This document shows positions 31,453-36,468 of a stretch of 36,468 bases of DNA, in pieces. The notes beneath the pieces were generated by a model. It saw only the letters and a list, made by a program, of their open reading frames with translations. It searched no databases and was not told the DNA's origin. The stretch spans positions 1-36,468 of the forward strand of contig DGPE01000034.1 in the NCBI GenBank assembly GCA_002390305.1. The letters run 5' to 3'. Numbering within the stretch: the stretch's first letter is position 1; every line of letters starts with the position of its first letter. The position numbers and the translations under genes are program-made. This DNA comes from Micrococcales bacterium UBA4448 (GTDB lineage: Bacteria > Actinomycetota > Actinomycetes > Actinomycetales > Microbacteriaceae).

Positions 31453-31525
31453 GGGCCTGTGGCGCAGCTGGTAGCGCACCTGCATGGCATGCAGGGGGTC
31501 AGGGGTTCGAGTCCCCTCAGGTCCA
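31453..31525 (+). tRNA. tRNA-Ala (anticodon GGC)
   Basis: The acceptor stem GGGCCTG/CAGGTCC (one G-U pair), the D-arm (GCGCAGCTGGTAGCGC), the anticodon stem CCTGC/GCAGG with loop ATGGCAT (anticodon GGC, decoding GCC/GCU) and the T-arm (GGGGTTCGAGTCCCC) all fold. CCA is not encoded. A possible promoter, TTCCAA (31411-31416) and TAGACT (31435-31440) 18 bases apart, overlaps the end of rsfS. No direct repeat of its 3' end is visible downstream. Confidence 0.96.
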
Positions 31526-31577
31526 CCGTGTTTCTAATTCTTTAGCCTCTGGAATAACTTCTACCTTTTTTGTCTTC

Positions 31578-31594
31578 TAGAATTTCGGGCGAAA
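31578..31594. promoter_or_regulatory. Candidate -10 box and palindromic operator upstream of the dioxygenase gene
   Basis: TAGAAT (31578-31583) could be a -10 element. It is directly followed and overlapped by the palindrome TTTCG-GG-CGAAA (31583-31594), which would cover the transcription start, a typical repressor position. No regulator gene is adjacent and no strong -35 box is visible. Confidence 0.4.
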
Positions 31595-31619
31595 CACTCG
31601 AGAGGCTCAGCAAAAGCTT

Positions 31620-32561
31620 ATGGAAGTAAAACCTCACGGAATCCATCACGTCACCGCTATCGCACGCGATCCTCAGAAAAATGTGGACTTTTACACCAAG
31701 GTGCTTGGTCTACGCCTAGTTAAACAAACTGTGAATTTTGATGCTCCACACGTTTGGCACCTCTACTACGGGGATGAAAAAGGCTCGCCAGCCAGTATTT
31801 TGACCTTTTTCCCCTGGGTCGGTGTACCCAAGGGCAAGGAGGGCGCCGGATTGGCCACGGCAACAGCCTTTAGTGTTCCACCAGAGTCGATTGGCTGGTG
31901 GCAGCAGCACCTTATGAATTTGGGCTTAGAGCCAGAAGCCCCAGTTGTTCGCGGTGACTCTGAGGTTCTAACTTTATTTGACTATGACGGAATGAGAATT
32001 GAGCTAACAGCTAACGAAGGTGATCAAAGAAGCGGTTGGGACGGAGTCAGTTTGATACCGGCAGAACACGCGGTTAGGGGTCTTCACTCAGTTACTCTGT
32101 CTCAGCGCCAGGTCGACCCTACAGCCGGAATGCTGACTAATCTTCTTGGAATGGAGCACCTCAAGGATTTGCAAGGCTCATCGCAATTCCAGATGGGTGA
32201 TGGTGGAGGTGGGGCACTGGTGGATGTCCTGGGTGGGGTTCACGAAAATGGACTTCAGGCCGGAGGAACGGTTCACCATGTCGCGTTTAGAGCTCCAAAC
32301 ATTGAGACCATGACACTTTGGCAGCAGGAGTTAGGTTCTCGCGGTGTTCAAGTTACAGAAATTCTTGATCGACAGTATTTCAAGAGCATATATTTCCGTG
32401 AACCGGGCGGAGTGCTCTTCGAGATTGCAACCGATGAGCCTGGGTTTGACATCGATGAGCCACTCTTAGAACTTGGAAGAAAATTGAAACTCCCACCGTG
32501 GTTAGAGCCTTCTAGGGAACAGATTCAGGCATCACTTCCTGCGATTCAGGTTGAACCGTGA
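31620..32561 (+). CDS. Ring-cleaving dioxygenase, VOC superfamily (MhqO/PcpA-like)
   Basis: A 313-residue, two-domain vicinal-oxygen-chelate protein related to hydroquinone and quinol ring-cleaving dioxygenases (Bacillus MhqA/MhqO, PcpA, LinE). The expected Fe(II) ligands are present with good spacing: His10 in HGIHHVTAI, His220 in GGTVHHVAFRAPN, and Glu268 in GGVLFEIATDEPG; PcpA uses His11, His227 and Glu276. The first domain also shows DFYTKVLGLRLVKQTVNFD, a typical family stretch. The ATG at 31620 has only a weak, distant AGAGG. Its TGA overlaps the GTG of the hydrolase gene. In Bacillus subtilis such dioxygenase-hydrolase pairs detoxify quinones and are controlled by MhqR. Substrate here is unproven. 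Confidence 0.87.
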   Translation: MEVKPHGIHHVTAIARDPQKNVDFYTKVLGLRLVKQTVNFDAPHVWHLYYGDEKGSPASILTFFPWVGVPKGKEGAGLATATAFSVPPESIGWWQQHLMNLGLEPEAPVVRGDSEVLTLFDYDGMRIELTANEGDQRSGWDGVSLIPAEHAVRGLHSVTLSQRQVDPTAGMLTNLLGMEHLKDLQGSSQFQMGDGGGGALVDVLGGVHENGLQAGGTVHHVAFRAPNIETMTLWQQELGSRGVQVTEILDRQYFKSIYFREPGGVLFEIATDEPGFDIDEPLLELGRKLKLPPWLEPSREQIQASLPAIQVEP

Positions 32562-33166
32562 ACAGTAGAGACATGACTAGGCCTCATTTTTATAAGGCTG
32601 GCTCGAAAAGGACACTGCTGCTGTTTCATGGAACAGGTGCCGATGAGCATGACCTGGTGCCACTTGCGGAATTACTGGACAAGGAAGCCGGAATACTGAG
32701 TCCAAGGGGCCTTTATGTCGAAAATGGAATGAATCGGTTTTTTGAAAGGTATCAGGACGGCTCCTTCAACGAGCAAAGCATCGAGCAGGCAGTATCAGAG
32801 CTTACGGATTTTATCTCTGCAGCAATAATCGAATACCAACTTGCAGGTAATGAATTTATTGCGGTTGGCTTTTCTAACGGGGCAAACACTGCTGCGGCCC
32901 TAGTGCTTCGGCAACCAACGCTTTTTAGTGCTGCAGTGCTTTTTGGAAGCACTCGGCCATTTTCTGGCATTAGCGAGGTAGATCTCACTGGAAAGAGAAT
33001 CTGGATTGGTAATGGTTCTCACGACCCTTATGCTCCAGAGTCAGTAACTGAAAGCTGGGTAGCAGAACTTGAGGTTGCGGGAGCGGATGTCAGTTGGCTA
33101 AGGCATTCTGGTGGCCATCAAATCAGTCAGGCACATCTCCAGGAAATTTCCAGACAACTGGCCTAG
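32558..33166 (+). CDS. Alpha/beta hydrolase, phospholipase/carboxylesterase family (MhqD-like)
   Basis: A 202-residue serine hydrolase. The nucleophile Ser106 is in GFSNGANTA, the acid is Asp156 (GNGSHDPYAP) and the base His187 (SGGHQIS); an oxyanion-hole HGTGADEHD lies near residue 24. This fits the MhqD/YtpA-like carboxylesterases. It starts with GTG in a GTGA overlap with the dioxygenase stop, so translation is coupled; ATG at 32573 is a possible alternative. The pairing with a MhqO-like enzyme mirrors the mhq operons of Firmicutes and suggests that the hydrolase processes a ring-cleavage product or related ester. Confidence 0.88.
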   Translation: MNSRDMTRPHFYKAGSKRTLLLFHGTGADEHDLVPLAELLDKEAGILSPRGLYVENGMNRFFERYQDGSFNEQSIEQAVSELTDFISAAIIEYQLAGNEFIAVGFSNGANTAAALVLRQPTLFSAAVLFGSTRPFSGISEVDLTGKRIWIGNGSHDPYAPESVTESWVAELEVAGADVSWLRHSGGHQISQAHLQEISRQLA

Positions 33167-33203
33167 TCTTCTTTTATCTTCTTTGTCTATCGAAAGGACA
33201 ATC

Positions 33204-33950
33204 TTGGCATCGCACAACCCAGCCTTTAACCGGAGTATGCGTTCAGGTCTTCAGGCCGCAACTTTAGAACAACAGCAGGTGAACTCGGAATTCGATCGCA
33301 TGACATCGAACCCAATGACAATGGAGGGCACCACCTCCAAAGTGTTGGGTATGTTTTTGGCTGTGCTTGTTGGGGCCGGTGCTACTTGGTATCTGGAGCT
33401 GTATTCATTGTTCTTCCCTGCGATGTTTGTAGGCCTGGGTCTAGGGCTCTGGGCTAGCTTTAGCAGGAAGGTTCGTCCGGGTCTGTACATGGCGTATGCC
33501 CTCGTGCAGGGAGTTTTCATTGGGGGACTCAGTGGATTGCTCGAAAGTATCTATCCCGGGATTGTTCAGACGGCAGTGATTGGAACCTTCGCGACCGCGG
33601 GTGCGATGTTTGCGGCTTATCGTTTTGGTTGGGTCAAAGTTGACCAGCGATTCACGCGCTTTATGACTTTTGCTATCTCTGGTTACTTGGTCTTCGCACT
33701 TGTAAACCTCGGTTTTGCTTTGATTGCCGGTATTAGCATTTACAGTTCACCGTTTGGTTGGTTGATAGCTCTCGTAGGTGTTGGTCTTGCAGCTTTCACA
33801 TTGAATCTGGACTTCGAAGTGATCCGTCAGGGTGTGGCGCAGCGCTGGCCAGAACAGATGGAGTGGAGAGCGGCCTTTGGTCTGACTGCATCATTGATCT
33901 GGCTTTACGTGGAGATTCTTCGTCTGCTAGCTATTTTTAACCAAGACTAA
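33204..33950 (+). CDS. Bax inhibitor-1/YccA family membrane protein
   Basis: A 248-residue membrane protein of the Bax1-I/YccA family with about seven helices (among them VLGMFLAVLVGAGATWYLELY, ALVQGVFIGGLSGLLESIYPG and IVQTAVIGTFATAGAMFAAYRF). The hydrophilic N-terminus (ASHNPAFNRSMRSG) is typical of the actinobacterial branch, which has the NPxF-like start. TTG 33204 is chosen because AAAGGA (33193-33198) lies five bases upstream; the frame is open further upstream only through the previous gene. Members may act as pH-dependent ion leaks or modulate membrane proteases, but function in actinobacteria is unknown. It lies 37 bases behind the hydrolase gene and overlaps the dnaE2 stop by four bases. 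Confidence 0.9.
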   Translation: MASHNPAFNRSMRSGLQAATLEQQQVNSEFDRMTSNPMTMEGTTSKVLGMFLAVLVGAGATWYLELYSLFFPAMFVGLGLGLWASFSRKVRPGLYMAYALVQGVFIGGLSGLLESIYPGIVQTAVIGTFATAGAMFAAYRFGWVKVDQRFTRFMTFAISGYLVFALVNLGFALIAGISIYSSPFGWLIALVGVGLAAFTLNLDFEVIRQGVAQRWPEQMEWRAAFGLTASLIWLYVEILRLLAIFNQD

Positions 33951-36468
33951 GAGGCACGTCTTTCCCACTGCTGCCAAAGTTGTCTAAGGTCCCAGGCGTT
34001 CTCGGCAAGAATTGAGACTCCCCGTGCTCCTGTACGACGAGTCCTTCCTGATATCAGAAGCAGCTTGTTTTGAAACAGTAGGTGGCTGCACCTTCGCTGA
34101 GCCTCGTCAAAGAATGTTGCGTCAGTAAGTCCTGAACCGTCGTCCAGACTAATGAAGACTACTCTCTTCCCGCTTCTCATCGGGGGAGTCTGAGTGGCAA
34201 CTCGCACCCCAGCCACGAGCACCTCAGTATTGCTTCTGAGTGAACCAATTTCACTTGCTCTGACAACTCCCATTTCGTTCAACATCGATTGGAACTTCTC
34301 AATTTGGTGCTGGGAGATGTCCATACCTGTTACATGAAGCTCTGATTCGAGTCTCTCGTGCTCAGTGGGTAGAGGGTTCCCAGTTGGGAGTTGGTCGAGA
34401 TTTTTCAAATCAAAAGCAAGTTGGTTCTTGTCTAAAGCTGGGGCGGCCTTGAAGCTTAACTGCCTAATTTTTACCAGCAGATCGGCTCTGTTGCTAATTG
34501 CATCTTCTTTTGAGATGCCAGCCACAGCATCCAGAGCACCAACAAGGGCGAGCTTTTCTAGTGTTCTTCTGGATGGCCTTGCTCTCAGGTAAAAGTCGGT
34601 GACGCTGTCAAATGGTTGTTCGCATATGATTCGCTCAAGTTCCGGTTTAGAGATACCTGTTATTTCCCCAAGGGAAACTCTCACGCCTAAGCGCCCTGAT
34701 TGCTCTTGAACCACATAGTCAATCGTGGACCTATTTACGTCTAGCCCTAAAAGCTCAACTCCCAATCTCCTTGCTTCGGCCAGCAAAAGTCTTTTCGGAT
34801 ACATTCCAGGATCATGGGTTAGCAGGCCGGCAATGAATTCGGTTGGGTAATGAGTTTTTAGCCATGCCGATTGGTAGGTGGGAACGGCAAAGGCGGCACC
34901 GTGAGCTTTGCAAAAACCAAAACTTCCAAAGCCTTCCAGTATTGACCAGACTCTTTCGATGACTGCTGTTTTATAGCCTCTGGCAGCGGCAGCTTTCTTG
35001 AAATAGCTAGCAACTGCCTTAGCCTTCTTGGGGTTCGCGAGCTGCCTTCTCATTTCGTCTGCTCTGGCCAGAGTGCAACCGGTCATCACGTTCATAATTC
35101 TCATTAGTTGTTCATGAAAAACAACCACTCCGTAGGTTTCCTGAAGAATCTCCCTTAGATCTGGGTGCATGAAGTCTGGCTGGATAAACCCGTGCCTGCC
35201 ATCCAGATAGGGCTTAATCATGTTTCCTTTCATTGGCCCCGGCCGAAACAGTGATATTTGCATTGTTAGGTCATTAAATTTTGTTGGTTGGTGTTTACCT
35301 GTCAGTTCACGTTGCCCGGGGCTTTCAATTTGGAAAAGACCAAGGGTGTTAGTTGTCCTAATCATTTTGTAGACATCAGGGTCATCCTTTGGAGCTGCAT
35401 CCAGGTCGACTTCCTTTTTTTGCACGCGGGCTATTTCTTTGATTGTGTAGGCCATAGCGCTTTGCATTCGAACTCCAAGCACATCAAGCTTTAGAAACCC
35501 CATTGGATCCATGTCGTCTTTATCAAACTGGCTCATGGGTAGACCCATGCCGCTTGGTTCAGTTGGCGTGAGATTGAGCAGTTGAGAATCACCAAGTATT
35601 ACGCCACACGGGTGCATAGAAATGTGTCGGGGGAGTCGGTCTAGGCGCTGGGTGATATCTACCAGGAGATTAAGCTTGCGATCGGTTTCGGTGAGCTTTG
35701 AAAACTCTGCAAGCTCAGGCTTCTCAGCCATCTCTGCCCGAAAGTTTCTGGCAGAAAAGCGCCACATGTTCTTGGCGATTTCATCCACTTGTTCGTCTTC
35801 TAGACCAAGAGCCATGCCTCCGTCTCTAACTGCTCCCCGGCCCCTGTAGGTTGACTGCATCGAAAGCAGTGTGACTCTGTTTCCTCCGTAGCGTCTAAAA
35901 ATCCCACGGTAAATTTCATGCCTCCTTGCAGATTCAACATCTATGTCGATATCCGGCAGGGTGGACCTCTCAGTAGACAAGAATCTTTCAAACAGCAAAC
36001 CCTCTTCGATTGGGTCAACATTGCTTATGCCCAGCAGGTAATTGGTTAGCGAACCGGCACCGGAACCTCTGGCCGCGATTCGTATCCTCATATCTCGGAT
36101 CATCTGGGCCACATCGGCAACCGTTAGAAAGTAAGTTGCAAAGCCCAATTTATTGATTGCTATTAACTCTTGAGAGAGCCGGTGCTGCACTGAGGCTAGT
36201 TCTGCAGCTTTTATGTTTGGGTATCGTAAAGAAATCCCCGCGTGACTTTTTTGCCAAAGCACTTCGAATGGATTACCCGTGATCCCAAGGGCTGACTGCT
36301 CGGGTGTTTTTGGTTGATTCCATCCGCAATCGGTATCCGGATCTAGGAAGCACTTCTGAGCAAGCAGTTCAGTGTTTCTCAGCAGTGCAACTGATTCTGC
36401 GGTATTCTCAGTGATTTCAAGAGCGATTGCCGCCATCTGGTGCCAAGACTTTAGTGATGCTTGAGCGT
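33947..36468 (-). CDS. dnaE2: Error-prone DNA polymerase III alpha subunit DnaE2, C-terminal part (5' end outside window)
   Basis: About 840 residues of a C-family polymerase, open to the window edge; an internal ATG at 36436 is not the start, since upstream codons stay in frame. The palm has PDIDIDVESARR, with two of the catalytic aspartates. The stretch LPRHISMHPCGVILGD followed by LPMSQFDKDD and FLKLDVLGVRMQSAM is typical of DnaE2 and not of the replicative DnaE1. The fingers (IAARGSGAGSLTNYLLGI), HhH region (LEKLALVGALDAVAG) and C-terminal OB domain (VLVAGVRVATQTPP) follow in order. The PHP domain is outside. DnaE2 works in damage-induced mutagenesis, usually with ImuA'/ImuB, which would lie beyond the window if present. 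It ends in a CTAA overlap with the YccA-like gene. Confidence 0.93.
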   Translation of the reverse strand, partial: AQASLKSWHQMAAIALEITENTAESVALLRNTELLAQKCFLDPDTDCGWNQPKTPEQSALGITGNPFEVLWQKSHAGISLRYPNIKAAELASVQHRLSQELIAINKLGFATYFLTVADVAQMIRDMRIRIAARGSGAGSLTNYLLGISNVDPIEEGLLFERFLSTERSTLPDIDIDVESARRHEIYRGIFRRYGGNRVTLLSMQSTYRGRGAVRDGGMALGLEDEQVDEIAKNMWRFSARNFRAEMAEKPELAEFSKLTETDRKLNLLVDITQRLDRLPRHISMHPCGVILGDSQLLNLTPTEPSGMGLPMSQFDKDDMDPMGFLKLDVLGVRMQSAMAYTIKEIARVQKKEVDLDAAPKDDPDVYKMIRTTNTLGLFQIESPGQRELTGKHQPTKFNDLTMQISLFRPGPMKGNMIKPYLDGRHGFIQPDFMHPDLREILQETYGVVVFHEQLMRIMNVMTGCTLARADEMRRQLANPKKAKAVASYFKKAAAARGYKTAVIERVWSILEGFGSFGFCKAHGAAFAVPTYQSAWLKTHYPTEFIAGLLTHDPGMYPKRLLLAEARRLGVELLGLDVNRSTIDYVVQEQSGRLGVRVSLGEITGISKPELERIICEQPFDSVTDFYLRARPSRRTLEKLALVGALDAVAGISKEDAISNRADLLVKIRQLSFKAAPALDKNQLAFDLKNLDQLPTGNPLPTEHERLESELHVTGMDISQHQIEKFQSMLNEMGVVRASEIGSLRSNTEVLVAGVRVATQTPPMRSGKRVVFISLDDGSGLTDATFFDEAQRRCSHLLFQNKLLLISGRTRRTGARGVSILAENAWDLRQLWQQWERRAS

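Noticed and set aside
31453..33950. Genomic island inserted at tRNA-Ala carrying the dioxygenase and hydrolase genes
   Set aside because: No integrase and no direct repeat of the tRNA 3' end are visible, and the genes overlap with their neighbours in the same compact style.
33434..36436. dnaE2 starting at the ATG at 36436
   Set aside because: Codons upstream stay open to the window edge, and the N-terminal PHP domain would be missing, so this is an internal methionine.
1..36468. CRISPR arrays, insertion sequences or prophage genes
   Set aside because: No regularly spaced repeats, transposase, integrase or phage structural gene was seen on either strand.

Overview
This window looks like a chromosome segment of a small-genome actinobacterium, most likely a freshwater member of the Microbacteriaceae (Rhodoluna/Aquiluna-like). 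The inference rests on the gene order (tig-clpP1-clpP2-clpX; ileS-folC-DUF4233-ndk-rne-rplU-rpmA-obgE-proB-proA-nadD-rsfS), the actinobacterial forms of PepN, RpiB and truncated haemoglobin, an archaeal-type ValRS beside a type-2 IleRS, roughly balanced base composition, frequent TTG starts and extremely tight packing. I count 35 protein genes and 3 tRNA genes. No protein-coding gap exceeds about 300 bases, and I see no mobile element, CRISPR array or phage gene.

Layout. 1-6010: end of ettA, then tesB, a conserved unknown, and a leftward pepN-mscS-globin operon. 6091-9255: rightward antiporter, DUF1648 membrane protein, rpiB and a Nei/Fpg DNA glycosylase. 9282-9502: tRNA-Gly(TCC) and tRNA-Pro(TGG), transcribed away from each other. 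9546-13443: trigger factor, the two ClpP subunits and ClpX, with a ClgR-like operator before clpP1. 13458-14615: a BenE-family transporter with a problematic start. 14612-20453: valS and ileS, divergent around 73 bases. 20450-22575: folC, DUF4233 and ndk, overlapping. 22572-23138: a VKOR-like thiol oxidoreductase on the other strand. 23319-31424: RNase E/G, L21, L27, ObgE, proline synthesis (proB, proA), a 60-residue membrane protein, nadD, a tail-anchored unknown with a repeated arginine-rich motif, and rsfS. 31453-31525: tRNA-Ala(GGC). 31620-33950: a MhqO-like dioxygenase, a MhqD-like hydrolase and a Bax1-I/YccA membrane protein. 33947-36468: the C-terminal part of the error-prone polymerase DnaE2.

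The genes work mainly in protein synthesis and quality control (EttA, ValRS, IleRS, L21, L27, ObgE, RsfS, RNase E, trigger factor, ClpXP), nucleotide, cofactor and amino acid supply (FolC, Ndk, NadD, RpiB, ProBA), and stress or repair (MscS, globin, MhqO/MhqD, VKOR, Nei, DnaE2). The most notable structural features are five convergent gene pairs that each overlap by exactly four bases at shared stop codons, -10-like boxes placed directly before start codons, a BenE gene with no ordinary start codon for its conserved N-terminus, and several palindromic sites in intergenic DNA. I found no wholly new multi-gene system. The best candidates for new biology are the repeat-bearing membrane protein between nadD and rsfS and the putative regulated quinone-detoxification pair.
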